Assembly: GCF_018283675.1 (NCBI RefSeq)
Contig: NZ_JAGVRK010000001.1
Location: 310,001 to 374,000 of the forward strand
Source: Metabacillus flavus
GTDB taxonomy: Bacteria > Bacillota > Bacilli > Bacillales > Bacillaceae
Length of the DNA: 64,000 nt
Direction of reading: 5' to 3'
The translations under genes and the position numbers were made by a program. Under the pieces are notes generated by a model. That model saw nothing but the letters and a program-made list of their open reading frames with translations. It did not search any database and was not told the origin of the DNA. Below, in pieces: positions 1-8,353 of the stretch; the stretch's first letter is position 1, and each line of letters opens with the position of its first letter.

Positions 1-1
1 A

Positions 2-721
2 GGAAAATCCCCGAACATCGTCTTCGAAGACGCGGACATCGAGGCGGCGGTCGCAGGCTCCCTTTACGGAATTTTCTACAACACCGGCCAGTCCTGTGAA
101 GCCAGATCCCGTCTTTATGTAGAAGAAAGCATCTATGACGAGTTCATGGAGAAATTCACGGAAAAGGCGAAAAAGCTGAAGCTTGGCAACCCTTTTAATG
201 AAGAAACGCATATTGGCGCAATCATCAGCAAGGATCAGCTTGAAACAATCGATGGCTACGTTCAATCGGCAATTGCGGACGGAGCGACAATTGTGACAGG
301 CGGAAAAGCAGCGACGATGGAAGGCTTTGAGGATGGATACTGGTATGAGCCTACTATCATCACGAACGTGAATCATGACATGAAATCCGTTCAGGAGGAA
401 ATCTTCGGCCCGGTCGTCGTGGTGCTGAAATTTAATGGAGAAAAAGAAGCGCTGGCCCTTGCCAATGATACGATTTATGGCCTTGGTTCAGCGATTTGGA
501 CAACAAACCAGGCGCGCGCTACACGCGTGGCAAACGAAATCAAAGCCGGCATCGTCATGGTGAACAGTCCGATTTCCGCTTTCCCGGGCACACCGTTCGG
601 CGGCTACAAGCAGTCCGGATTCGGACGCGAGCTATGCGTCGAAACCCTTGATTTGTATACCGAAACGAAGAGTGTCCTTTCATACTTCGGCACTCGTCCG
701 CTGAATTTCTTTAACGTATAA
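2..721 (+). CDS. Aldehyde dehydrogenase, C-terminal half (5' truncated by window edge)
   Basis: The reading frame is open from base 2, so the gene starts before the window; 239 residues of a family that is usually about 490 long are present. The visible part begins with GKSPNIVFEDAD and carries the catalytic-cysteine motif GQSCEA (Cys about residue 32 of the visible part), the EEIFGPV motif and the C-terminal GGYKQSGFGRE segment, all standard for NAD(P)-dependent aldehyde dehydrogenases. It oxidises an aldehyde to an acid. Its position beside paaH, thiolase and hydratase genes suggests an aldehyde of phenylacetate or phenylethylamine catabolism, possibly the ring-opened semialdehyde handled by the PaaZ dehydrogenase domain elsewhere; that substrate is inference. 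A terminator separates it from the next gene, so it may end its own transcript. Confidence 0.93.
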   Translation, partial: GKSPNIVFEDADIEAAVAGSLYGIFYNTGQSCEARSRLYVEESIYDEFMEKFTEKAKKLKLGNPFNEETHIGAIISKDQLETIDGYVQSAIADGATIVTGGKAATMEGFEDGYWYEPTIITNVNHDMKSVQEEIFGPVVVVLKFNGEKEALALANDTIYGLGSAIWTTNQARATRVANEIKAGIVMVNSPISAFPGTPFGGYKQSGFGRELCVETLDLYTETKSVLSYFGTRPLNFFNV

Positions 722-736
722 AAGGCAAGTTCAATA

Positions 737-775
737 GCGAGCGTTTTCCCATCTTGGGGGCCGCTCGCCTTTTTT
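737..775 (+). terminator. Rho-independent terminator after aldehyde dehydrogenase
   Basis: GCGAGCG (737-743) pairs with CGCTCGC (762-768), with CCC/GGG inside the loop, and is followed by a T-run. It lies between the aldehyde dehydrogenase and paaH. Confidence 0.8.
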
Positions 776-797
776 CTATAAAAGGGGGAAACCGATC

Positions 798-1652
798 ATG
801 ATCGAACAAATAATGGTTGCCGGCTCCGGGGTTATGGGAAGAGGCATCGCCTATGTAGCCGCTGCAGGCGGCTTTCAGGTTGTGCTGGCAGATGTGAAGG
901 AAGAAGCACTGGAGAGTGCCAAACAAGAAATCGATGGCATCTTTTATAAGGCGCTTAGCCGGGAAATCATGACGGAGGTTCAGGCTGCTGAAGCAAAGGG
1001 TCGACTGGTCTATTCCACAAGCCTTGAAGAGGCGGCAAAGCAAGCCGACCTGATAATAGAAGCTGTTCCTGAGAAAAAAGAAATCAAGCAGGCGGTTTTT
1101 GAGATACTTGACGCGAATGCACCGGCCCATTGCCTTTTTGCCACGAATACCTCGACGATGAGCCCGACCGAAATCGGATCCTTCACAAAGCGGCCGGAAA
1201 ACGTCATTGCGATGCACTTTTTCAATCCTGTACATAAAATGCCCCTCATCGAGATCATCAGAGGCCTTGAAACGAGCGATGAGACGGCTGAAGCGATTCA
1301 GGCTGCTGCCAAAAGAATGAAGAAGGAAACCGTCCTGATCAATGAATTCCCGGGGTTCGTCACAAGCAGGATCAGTGCCCTCGTCGGAAACGAAGCGTTT
1401 TACATGCTTCAGGAAGGCGTCGGTACAGCAGAAGAAATCGATAAAGCAATCCGTCTCGGATTGAACTATCCGATGGGGCCGTTTGAGCTCGGGGACCTCG
1501 TCGGACTGGATACAAGGCTGAACAACCTGAATTACCTGCACGAAACGCTTGGGGAAAAATACAGGCCGGCACCGCTCCTCGTTCAATACGTGAAAGCAGG
1601 AAGACTGGGACGTAAATCAGGGAAAGGCGTTTATGACTATACGGAAAAGTAA
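798..1652 (+). CDS. paaH: 3-hydroxyacyl-CoA dehydrogenase (PaaH-like)
   Basis: This 284-residue protein has the NAD-binding GxGxxG (G9-S-G-V-M-G14) and the catalytic His140 in AMHFFNP, and ends with the FELGDLVGLD helical dimerisation domain. The length equals single-function 3-hydroxybutyryl/3-hydroxyadipyl-CoA dehydrogenases. It should oxidise a 3-hydroxyacyl-CoA to the 3-oxoacyl-CoA in the cytoplasm. The start ATG follows AAAGGGGGAAA by about 7 bases. It is the first gene of a set with a thiolase (15-base gap), an enoyl-CoA hydratase and PaaX, which is the lower phenylacetate pathway and supports the PaaH role (3-hydroxyadipyl-CoA). A 3-hydroxybutyryl-CoA dehydrogenase of another beta-oxidation route would look the same by sequence. 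Confidence 0.88.
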   Translation: MIEQIMVAGSGVMGRGIAYVAAAGGFQVVLADVKEEALESAKQEIDGIFYKALSREIMTEVQAAEAKGRLVYSTSLEEAAKQADLIIEAVPEKKEIKQAVFEILDANAPAHCLFATNTSTMSPTEIGSFTKRPENVIAMHFFNPVHKMPLIEIIRGLETSDETAEAIQAAAKRMKKETVLINEFPGFVTSRISALVGNEAFYMLQEGVGTAEEIDKAIRLGLNYPMGPFELGDLVGLDTRLNNLNYLHETLGEKYRPAPLLVQYVKAGRLGRKSGKGVYDYTEK

Positions 1653-1667
1653 AAGGAGGAGCTTGCT

Positions 1668-2864
1668 GTGCATGAAGCAGTCATTGTTGATGCCGTCCGG
1701 ACGCCGATCGGCCGGTATAAAGGGGCTTTAAAAACCGTTCGGCCGGATGATTTAGGTGCGATTGTCATAAGAGGACTTCTTGAACGGAACAAAGGGGTTG
1801 AAGGCATTGAAGAAGTCGTATTCGGATGCGCGAACCAGGCGGGAGAGGATAACCGGAACGTCGCGCGCATGTCCGCGCTTCTTGCCGGTCTGCCTGTTGA
1901 AACTGCTGGCACCACCATCAACCGGCTGTGCGGTTCAGGACTTGATGCCGTAAACTATGCGGCAAGGGCCATTTTAGCAGGGGAAGGGGATATATACATT
2001 GCGGGCGGAACGGAAAGCATGACGCGCGCGCCATTCGTGATGGGCAAGCCGGAATCTGATTTTCCAAGAGGAAGCATGGAGCTGCTGGATACAACCATCG
2101 GTTGGCGCTTTATCAATAGAAGGCTGGAAGAGAAGTACGGCACGGATTCCATGCCAGAAACGGCCGAAAACGTAGCGCAGCAGTTTGGCATCACAAGAGA
2201 GGAACAGGATCAGTTTGCCTATGAAAGTCAGATGAAAGCGGCAAAAGCAATGGAAAGCGGCAGGTTTCAGCAGGAAATCATTCCTGTTTCCATCCGCGAC
2301 CGAAAAGGAAATGAACATTTGGTGGTTCAGGATGAACATCCCCGTCCGGAAACGGTTCTCGAAAAACTGGCGTCACTCAAGCCGCTGTTTCCGGATGGTA
2401 CCGTAACAGCAGGAAATGCATCCGGAGTAAATGACGGGGCGGCTGCCCTGCTGATGATGAGCTCAGAGAAAGCGAGAGAGCTTGGATTACAGCCGCTCGC
2501 AAAATACAAGGTTTCCGCAGTTGCCGGTCTCGAACCGTCCATCATGGGAATGGGACCGGTGCATGCTGCGAAAAAAGCGCTGTCCCGAGCCGGCCTAACC
2601 GTCGGCGCTATTGGACTGACAGAACTGAATGAAGCCTTCGCATCTCAATCGCTTGCATGTATAAATGAACTGGGATTGGACCGGCACAAGGTCAATGTAA
2701 ACGGCGGCGCCATTGCGTTCGGCCACCCCCTTGGAGCAAGCGGAGCCCGAATTTTAACAACCCTTTTATACGAAATGAAAAGGCAGCGCGTTCAATTCGG
2801 ACTCGCCGCCATGTGTGTCGGCGTAGGGCAGGGTATTGCGACAATTATTGAAAACATTGAATAG
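1668..2864 (+). CDS. paaJ: Thiolase / 3-oxoadipyl-CoA thiolase-like acetyl-CoA acyltransferase
   Basis: This is a 398-residue thiolase with acyl-accepting Cys88 in NRLCGSG, His353 in FGHPLGASG and the second catalytic Cys383 in MCVGVGQG. It is a full-length, intact thiolase. The start is GTG, preceded by AAAGGAGG. It should cleave a 3-oxoacyl-CoA with CoA, releasing acetyl-CoA; in the phenylacetate pathway this would be 3-oxoadipyl-CoA or its dehydrosuberyl precursor. The substrate is inferred from position between the paaH-like and hydratase genes and from the downstream paaX. Confidence 0.87.
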   Translation: MHEAVIVDAVRTPIGRYKGALKTVRPDDLGAIVIRGLLERNKGVEGIEEVVFGCANQAGEDNRNVARMSALLAGLPVETAGTTINRLCGSGLDAVNYAARAILAGEGDIYIAGGTESMTRAPFVMGKPESDFPRGSMELLDTTIGWRFINRRLEEKYGTDSMPETAENVAQQFGITREEQDQFAYESQMKAAKAMESGRFQQEIIPVSIRDRKGNEHLVVQDEHPRPETVLEKLASLKPLFPDGTVTAGNASGVNDGAAALLMMSSEKARELGLQPLAKYKVSAVAGLEPSIMGMGPVHAAKKALSRAGLTVGAIGLTELNEAFASQSLACINELGLDRHKVNVNGGAIAFGHPLGASGARILTTLLYEMKRQRVQFGLAAMCVGVGQGIATIIENIE

Positions 2865-2875
2865 GAGGAAACGCG

Positions 2876-3652
2876 TTGAAAAACCTGATTTTTGAAAAGA
2901 AAAACGGAATTGCGTATGTCACCCTGAACCGTCCCGAATCGCTGAACTGCTTTAACTTTGAGATGCTGTCTGAGCTCGGTGTATTGACTGAGGAACTTCG
3001 TCATGACCGGGAAATCAGGGTTGTCATTTTTACAGGGGCTGGCGATAAATCCTTCAGCTCCGGCGCTGATTTAAAGGAAAGACGCACACTTGGCGAGGAT
3101 GACGTTCGGCGCAATGTGCTCAAAATCAGAACCGTTTTTCATGAAATCTCCAAGCTCCCTCAGGTGACCATTGCGGCAGTCAACGGCTATGCATTTGGCG
3201 GAGGATTCGAGCTGATGCTTGCCTGTGATTTCCGTCTTGCAGCCGGCCATGCAAAAATGGGCCTGACGGAAACAAGCTGGGCTATCATTCCGGGAGCGGG
3301 AGGAACACAGCGCCTGCCGCGTTTGATTGGCGAAGCCCGGGCAAAGGAACTGATTCTGACCGCCCGAAAAATTGATGCCGAACAGGCTTATAAGTACGGT
3401 ATTTTAACAAAGACAGTCCCGGGACCGGAATTGATGAAGGAGTGCGAGCACCTCGCCCAAGAAATTTTAAGAAACGGACCCGTTGCAGTGGAGCAGGCAA
3501 AATACGCCATCAGTGCTGGAATGGAAACGGATTTGGAGAGCGGACTGAACATTGAAGCGGAAGCATACGAGCAAACCATTCCAACCTATGACAGAAGAGA
3601 AGCCCTCCTCGCCTTTTCCGAAAAACGGACTCCCGAATTTATGGGCAAGTAA
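2876..3652 (+). CDS. paaF: Enoyl-CoA hydratase/isomerase (PaaF/PaaG-like)
   Basis: A 258-residue crotonase-fold protein. Both general acid/base glutamates are visible: Glu112 in FGGGFELM and Glu132 in GLTETSW, followed by PGAGGTQRLPR. The FSSGADLKE segment supplies the oxyanion-hole region. The start is TTG with GGAGG 8 bases upstream and only 11 bases after the thiolase, so it is co-transcribed. It hydrates or isomerises an enoyl-CoA in the cytoplasm. Both PaaF (2,3-dehydroadipyl-CoA hydratase) and PaaG (ring 1,2-epoxide isomerase) belong to this fold; two catalytic Glu residues favour a hydratase. Confidence 0.85.
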   Translation: MKNLIFEKKNGIAYVTLNRPESLNCFNFEMLSELGVLTEELRHDREIRVVIFTGAGDKSFSSGADLKERRTLGEDDVRRNVLKIRTVFHEISKLPQVTIAAVNGYAFGGGFELMLACDFRLAAGHAKMGLTETSWAIIPGAGGTQRLPRLIGEARAKELILTARKIDAEQAYKYGILTKTVPGPELMKECEHLAQEILRNGPVAVEQAKYAISAGMETDLESGLNIEAEAYEQTIPTYDRREALLAFSEKRTPEFMGK

Positions 3653-3662
3653 AGGAAAGGTA

Positions 3663-3722
3663 TTGACAGAAGCTAACCTTTCATTGTCAAATGGAGGATA
3701 ATAGAGCGCTTAACTTTTGACA
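3663..3722 (+). promoter_or_regulatory. Candidate PaaX operator / promoter region
   Basis: TTGACA (3663-3668) and TGTCAA (3685-3690) form a perfect hexamer inverted repeat with a 16-base spacer, and a further TTGACA occurs at 3717-3722, just before paaX. PaaX-family repressors are known to bind TGACA/TGTCA-type palindromes, and autoregulation would fit the position. The first TTGACA could alternatively be a -35 box. Confidence 0.45.
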
Positions 3723-3738
3723 GAGAGTAGTGAACGCA

Positions 3739-4632
3739 ATGAACAGCACCATCAACACGAGATCGATGATCTTTACTTTATACGGAGATTACATCCGCCA
3801 TTACGGCAATGAAATATGGATCGGGAGCCTGATCCGCCTCCTCAAGGAATTCGGGCACAACGAACAGTCAGTACGCGCCGCGATTTCAAGAATGAACAAG
3901 CAGGGCTGGGTAACATCCAAAAAAATCGGCAACAAAAGCCACTACTTTTTAACTGAACGCGGCTCCATCCGGATGGAGGAAGCAGCCAAACGAATCTTCA
4001 AGCTCAGCCCCGATCAATGGGACGGCAAATGGCGGCTATTCATCTATTCCATCCCCGAAGAAAAGCGCGCCATCCGCGACGAACTGCGCAAAGAACTCGT
4101 CTGGAGCGGATTCGGAACCATGGCCAACAGTTGCTGGGTTTCCCCAAACGAACTGACGAAAGAAGTCTATGCCCTAATGGACAAATACGAAATCCGTCCC
4201 TATGTTCACTTCTTCGTATCCCAATACGACGGACCCCATGAAAACAAAAAGCTCGTCGAAGAATGCTGGGACTTAAACGAAATCAACAACCGCTACGAAG
4301 CCTTTATCGCCGAATACAGCCAGAAGTACATCATCGACAAAAACAAAATCCAAAAAGGCGAAATGACCGACGCCGAATGCTTCGTCGAACGCACAAAGCT
4401 CGTCCACGAATACCGCAAATTCCTATTCAGCGACCCCGGCCTCCCAGAAGAACTGCTCCCTGAAAAATGGCTTGGCAGCCACGCCGCCTCCCTTTTCAGC
4501 AGCTACTACCGGGAACTAGCCGAACCGGCCAGCCGCTTCTTTGAAGAGGTGTTCCAAGAGGGCAATGAGCTGACCAATAAGGATTCCGAATATGATGTGT
4601 TTCAGCATCCTTTGCTGGTGGAGGAGAAGTAG
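3739..4632 (+). CDS. paaX: PaaX-family phenylacetate-responsive transcriptional repressor
   Basis: This protein of about 297 residues starts at an ATG; an in-frame GTG at 3730 is possible, and no strong ribosome site decides between them. The N-terminal winged helix reads TRSMIFTLYGDYIRHYG with a recognition helix around SVRAAISRMNKQGW, followed by KSHYFLTERG, which is the classic PaaX N-terminal domain. The C-terminal half is the PaaX ligand/dimer domain (GFGTMANSCWVSPN). Characterised PaaX proteins repress phenylacetate genes and are released by phenylacetyl-CoA. It probably controls the upstream paa genes and perhaps the phenylalanine operon 5 kb downstream. A TTGACA/TGTCAA palindrome lies directly upstream. 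Confidence 0.9.
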   Translation: MNSTINTRSMIFTLYGDYIRHYGNEIWIGSLIRLLKEFGHNEQSVRAAISRMNKQGWVTSKKIGNKSHYFLTERGSIRMEEAAKRIFKLSPDQWDGKWRLFIYSIPEEKRAIRDELRKELVWSGFGTMANSCWVSPNELTKEVYALMDKYEIRPYVHFFVSQYDGPHENKKLVEECWDLNEINNRYEAFIAEYSQKYIIDKNKIQKGEMTDAECFVERTKLVHEYRKFLFSDPGLPEELLPEKWLGSHAASLFSSYYRELAEPASRFFEEVFQEGNELTNKDSEYDVFQHPLLVEEK

Positions 4633-4639
4633 GGTTTGG

Positions 4640-5130
4640 GTTTCGATTCTGTGTGGCTGCACTGACTCGCAGCATAGTGGTTGCACTGACCCTCAGTGCA
4701 GTAACGCATTGGGGGAATGAGCAAGGAGCGGGCGAACCCTTATACGGCCTTACCTCTTGATCAGCGGGGACGGAGGTTTAGTGCTTTAGCGGAGCGGGGG
4801 TCAGTGCAAAAACCAAGCTCGCACTCTGTAAACGTTCTAACGGGCACAGGGTGCCAGTCCCCACATCCTTTACCGCAACAGGGGACAGAGGGAGCGTCCT
4901 TCTAAGCCTTGCGCAGCAAGGGATTGAAGAATAGGTGCCGGAGCTTTATCTCACTAACAGATAGCGGGTCAGGCACGGTGCCAGTCCCCACACCATTCAC
5001 CGCAACCGGGGACGGAGGCCATACTCTTTAAAGCCTTGCGCAGCAAGGATTTAAAAAACAGGTGCCATAGCTTTAGTTCACTAATGAAGCGCGGGTCAGG
5101 AACCACCGTCCACCCGCAACTCTCATTAAA
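4640..5130. repeat. Palindromic dispersed repeats (GTGCCAGTCCCC family), three degenerate units
   Basis: This gene-free stretch holds tandem imperfect units of about 127 bases. GTGCCAGTCCCCACA recurs at 4851 and 4978, the palindrome CCTTGC-GCA-GCAAGG at 4907-4921 and 5034-5048, and GGTGCC..AGCTTTA in both. A more degraded third unit lies at about 4720-4850 (GGGGACGGAGG at 4766). A separate perfect hairpin, TGCACTGA-CCC-TCAGTGCA, sits at 4682-4700. Related words recur at 63.13-63.40 kb. No protein frame is credible here. Confidence 0.7.
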
Positions 5131-5181
5131 AAGCCACCCTAAAATGTAAGCGTTACCAAGACCGAGAAAGGAGCACTCACC

Positions 5182-6150
5182 ATGAACAGACTATGCGAAA
5201 TTCTAAATATCGAAGTTCCCATCATCCAAGGAGGAATGGGCAACATCAGCAATGCGCAGCTGACTGCGGCTATTTCAGAGGCTGGAGCGCTTGGGACGAT
5301 TGGAGCGGGTACCCGCTCGCCGGAGGAGGTGGAGAGGATCATATTGGAGACGAAGGAGCGGACGGAACGCCCTTTTGCAGTAAATATTGCTCTTTCCGTG
5401 TCCGGGCATGCAAAGGGAATTGCTGAGCTGATTGTTAAGCATAAGGTGCATGCTGTATCGCTTTCTGCCGGAAATCCGGCTGCATTCGCCCCATACTTCA
5501 AAGAGCATGGAGTAAAGGTGCTGTCGGTAACGGCTTCTGTGAAACAGGCGAGGAAGGCAGAGGCGATCGGAGCGGATGCAGTGATCGGTGAAGGCTATGA
5601 AGCGGCAGGATTGAATTCGCCGTTTGAGACGACGACTTTGACTTTAATTCCCCAGCTTGCAGATGCTGTAGGAATTCCCGTAGCCGCTGCCGGCGGGATC
5701 GGCGATGGCAGAGCTCTTGCCGCAATGCTTGCCCTTGGAGCGGAAGGGGTTCAGATGGGCACGCGTTTTATTGCGACGAAGGAAGCGCCGTTTTCTCCTC
5801 TTTATAAAGAGCGTATTCTTGAGGCGGATGATGAGGGGACGATGATTATTGGACGGTCAGTTGGACGGGTGAGAAGAGTCCTGAAGAATCCTTATACGGG
5901 CCTGATCATCGAACGGGAGCGCGAGGGGATGACGCTTGAAGAATACAATAAACAAACAAATGAGGATTTCCATATTGCAGGTGCCATTCATGGCAATGAG
6001 CAAGAGGGGTATTGGAACAGCGGCCAAATTGCCGGGTTGATAAAAGAGGTTCCTTCAGTAAAGGATTTAATCTTGGGTATGAAGCAAGAAATGGAGGAAA
6101 CGATTGGCAGACTGGGTGTTTATCGGGCACAGTCTACCCGTATAGAATAA
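5182..6150 (+). CDS. FMN-dependent nitronate monooxygenase / FabK-like enoyl reductase family protein
   Basis: A 322-residue TIM-barrel flavoprotein: N-terminal IIQGGMGNISNAQL, central GEGYEAAG, phosphate-binding AAAGGIGDGRALAA and GAEGVQMGTRFIATKE. These are the 2-nitropropane dioxygenase/FabK fold. The stretch that in FabK and class I nitronate monooxygenases reads EAGGH has no histidine here (EAAGLNS), so the exact reaction is uncertain. The ATG follows GAAAGGAG. It stands alone between the repeat region and an ABC transporter operon with its own promoter. It could be a quinone/enone reductase or a diverged nitronate monooxygenase. Confidence 0.8.
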   Translation: MNRLCEILNIEVPIIQGGMGNISNAQLTAAISEAGALGTIGAGTRSPEEVERIILETKERTERPFAVNIALSVSGHAKGIAELIVKHKVHAVSLSAGNPAAFAPYFKEHGVKVLSVTASVKQARKAEAIGADAVIGEGYEAAGLNSPFETTTLTLIPQLADAVGIPVAAAGGIGDGRALAAMLALGAEGVQMGTRFIATKEAPFSPLYKERILEADDEGTMIIGRSVGRVRRVLKNPYTGLIIEREREGMTLEEYNKQTNEDFHIAGAIHGNEQEGYWNSGQIAGLIKEVPSVKDLILGMKQEMEETIGRLGVYRAQSTRIE

Positions 6151-6175
6151 GAATTTTCAATATTCTAAAAATAGA

Positions 6176-6204
6176 TTGACGGGCTAATTTCCTGATGATA
6201 CCAT
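6176..6204 (+). promoter_or_regulatory. Predicted sigma-A promoter for ABC transporter operon
   Basis: TTGACG, a 17-base spacer and TACCAT lie 85 bases upstream of the lipoprotein start. Confidence 0.5.
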
Positions 6205-6288
6205 TACGGTAAATTAACGAAGTTCACATTTTCGACACGCGATTTTCTATTTTTTTCAAAAAGAGCTGTACATTAAAGGGGGATCTTA

Positions 6289-7284
6289 ATGGGGAAGAAA
6301 ACGAGAGTGTGGCTGGGTATGGCAGTGGCAGCCGGTCTAATTTTAAGCGGCTGCGGTAATAAGGAAGGTGCTTCCGGAGAAACCGGCGGCGATGGTGCGG
6401 GCAAAACGTATAAAATCGGTGTTACCCAGATTGTCGAGCATCCATCCTTGGATGATGCTTATAAAGGATTCAAAAAAGCACTTGAGGATAAGGGGATTAA
6501 AGCAGAATTTGATGTGAAGAATGCCCAGGGCGATGCCAGTACGAATACGACGATCGCAACGACCCTTGTAAGCCAGAAGCCAGATCTCATCTTTGCGAAC
6601 TCCACACCAAGCTCCCAGGCAGCATTAAGTGCTACGAAAGACATTCCGATCATCTTCAGCTCTGTGACAGATCCGGTCGGAGCTGAGCTGGTCGCCTCTC
6701 TTGATAAACCGGGCAGCAATGTAACGGGCACCATTGATTCTCACCCTGAAGCCATTCCAAGTACAATGAAATTTATTAAAGACGAGCTTGGCGGCAAAAA
6801 AGTAGGCATGCTTTACAATGCCGGCGAGCAGAACTCTGTATCCCAGGTTGAATCGGTTAAAAAGCTAATGGGAGAAATGGACCTTGAGCCGGTCACTGCT
6901 TCTGTTTCCACAACCGCAGATGTGAAGCAGGCTGCTGAATCATTAGCCGGAAAAGTGGATGCATTTTATATCGTAACCGATAATACGGTGATATCAGCTA
7001 TTGAGTCCGTCGTCTCGGTTTCAAATGACAAAAAAATTCCGCTGCTGACAGCTGACCTCGATTCTTTGAAACGGGGCGCTTTCGCGGCATACGGATTCCA
7101 ATATTATGATATCGGATACCAGGCAGGCGAAATGGCTGCGCAGGTCCTTGAAGGAAAAAAACCAGGCGAGATCGCAGTTGAAGTGCCTGGAAAGCTGAAG
7201 CTCATGATGAATAAAAAAGCTGCGGAAGCCATGGGAATTGAAATCAAACCGGAATGGGACAAAATGGCGGAATACACGGAATAA
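6289..7284 (+). CDS. ABC transporter substrate-binding lipoprotein (TrpX-like)
   Basis: 331 residues with a lipoprotein signal: positively charged MGKKTR, a hydrophobic stretch and lipobox LSGC (Cys about residue 22), so it is anchored outside the membrane. The mature part is the periplasmic-binding fold of the ABC_sub_bind family (YKIGVTQIVEHPSLD, PIIFSSVTDPVGAELV, GTIDSHPEAIPS). The family includes TrpX of streptococcal tryptophan transporters. It precedes a permease by 19 bases and an ATPase, making a complete importer. Lying between paa genes and a phenylalanine dehydrogenase operon, an aromatic amino acid or aromatic acid is a plausible cargo; that is inference. Confidence 0.88.
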   Translation: MGKKTRVWLGMAVAAGLILSGCGNKEGASGETGGDGAGKTYKIGVTQIVEHPSLDDAYKGFKKALEDKGIKAEFDVKNAQGDASTNTTIATTLVSQKPDLIFANSTPSSQAALSATKDIPIIFSSVTDPVGAELVASLDKPGSNVTGTIDSHPEAIPSTMKFIKDELGGKKVGMLYNAGEQNSVSQVESVKKLMGEMDLEPVTASVSTTADVKQAAESLAGKVDAFYIVTDNTVISAIESVVSVSNDKKIPLLTADLDSLKRGAFAAYGFQYYDIGYQAGEMAAQVLEGKKPGEIAVEVPGKLKLMMNKKAAEAMGIEIKPEWDKMAEYTE

Positions 7285-7303
7285 CAGTTAGGGGCGATTC
7301 AGA

Positions 7304-8353
7304 ATGTTTTCTGCATTATTCGGTTCAGTAGAATTGGGCATTATTTATGCGATTATGGCGCTCGGTGTCTATCTTTCCTTCCGGGTGCTGGATTTCCCTG
7401 ACCTGACCGTAGACGGAAGCTTTGTAACGGGTGCCTCTGTGGCAGCCGCCATGATTGTCCTGGGGTTTAATCCGGTTGCTGCGACCGCTGCATCGATTGC
7501 GGCCGGCTTCGCAGCAGGATGTATGACGGGGGTTCTGCATACAAAAGGGAAGATCAATCCGCTTCTTTCAGGAATTTTAATGATGATTGCCTTGTATTCC
7601 ATTAATCTGCGGATTATGGGAACGACGTCCGAAACGTCAATCGGGATTCCGAATATCCCGTTGCTAAACTCGGAAACGATTTTCACATCCATCTCTGATT
7701 TTTCAAAGAATATCGGCATTGACGCTCCTCTGAACAGCCTGTTCTCAAGTTTAGGTCTAGGGGACAGTCTCCCTTCCGGATGGGGCATCCTGCTTTTCAT
7801 GCTGATCGTTACATTTTTCATCAAATGGCTGACGGACCGTTTCCTTAAAACAGAAACAGGCTTAGCGATTCGGGCAACCGGTGACAATCAGCGGATGATC
7901 CGGAGCTTTTCAGCCAATACGGACTCCCTGATCATTTTGGGGTTGGGTCTATCAAATGCACTTGTTGCCCTGTCCGGAGCGCTCGTTGCCCAATATGCCA
8001 AGTTTTCGGACATCGGCATGGGGATTGGAATGATTATTATTGGTCTCGCATCTGTCATTATCGGCGAAGCCATATTCGGAACAAAAACGATTGCGAGAAC
8101 AACGCTTGCCGTCATTGGCGGGGCGGTCATTTACCGCATCGTGATTAGTCTCTCTCTTCAAGTCGAAGGGCTGGATACCGGTGATCTGAAGCTGATTACC
8201 GCAGTGATTGTTATTTTTGCCCTCATCATGCCAAAGATGCTGGAACAGCGCCGCCAAAAGAAACGAAAAGCGCGGAGATACAAAGAACGGATGCAAGACC
8301 TTCACGGTGTAAACGGAGAGGGGGAGGCCATTGCTGCATCTAAAGCAGATTAA
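7304..8353 (+). CDS. ABC transporter permease (TrpY-like, branched-chain type)
   Basis: 349 residues, very hydrophobic, with about eight to ten membrane helices, starting with MFSALFGSVELGIIYAIMALGVYLS and containing the FPDLTVDGSFVTGA and ETGLAIRATGDN motifs of the BPD_transp_2 family. The C-terminal tail is basic (QRRQKKRKARR) and cytoplasmic. It is the membrane channel partner of the preceding lipoprotein and the following ATPase, and its 3' end overlaps the ATPase start by 23 bases. Confidence 0.88.
   Translation: MFSALFGSVELGIIYAIMALGVYLSFRVLDFPDLTVDGSFVTGASVAAAMIVLGFNPVAATAASIAAGFAAGCMTGVLHTKGKINPLLSGILMMIALYSINLRIMGTTSETSIGIPNIPLLNSETIFTSISDFSKNIGIDAPLNSLFSSLGLGDSLPSGWGILLFMLIVTFFIKWLTDRFLKTETGLAIRATGDNQRMIRSFSANTDSLIILGLGLSNALVALSGALVAQYAKFSDIGMGIGMIIIGLASVIIGEAIFGTKTIARTTLAVIGGAVIYRIVISLSLQVEGLDTGDLKLITAVIVIFALIMPKMLEQRRQKKRKARRYKERMQDLHGVNGEGEAIAASKAD

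Noticed and set aside
4717-4905. 62-codon open frame in the repeat region
   Set aside because: It lies wholly within palindromic repeats and reads as low-information sequence.
6150-6288. T-box leader before the TrpXYZ-like operon
   Set aside because: No T-box consensus (TGGNACC) or terminator/antiterminator pair was found in this 139-base gap.
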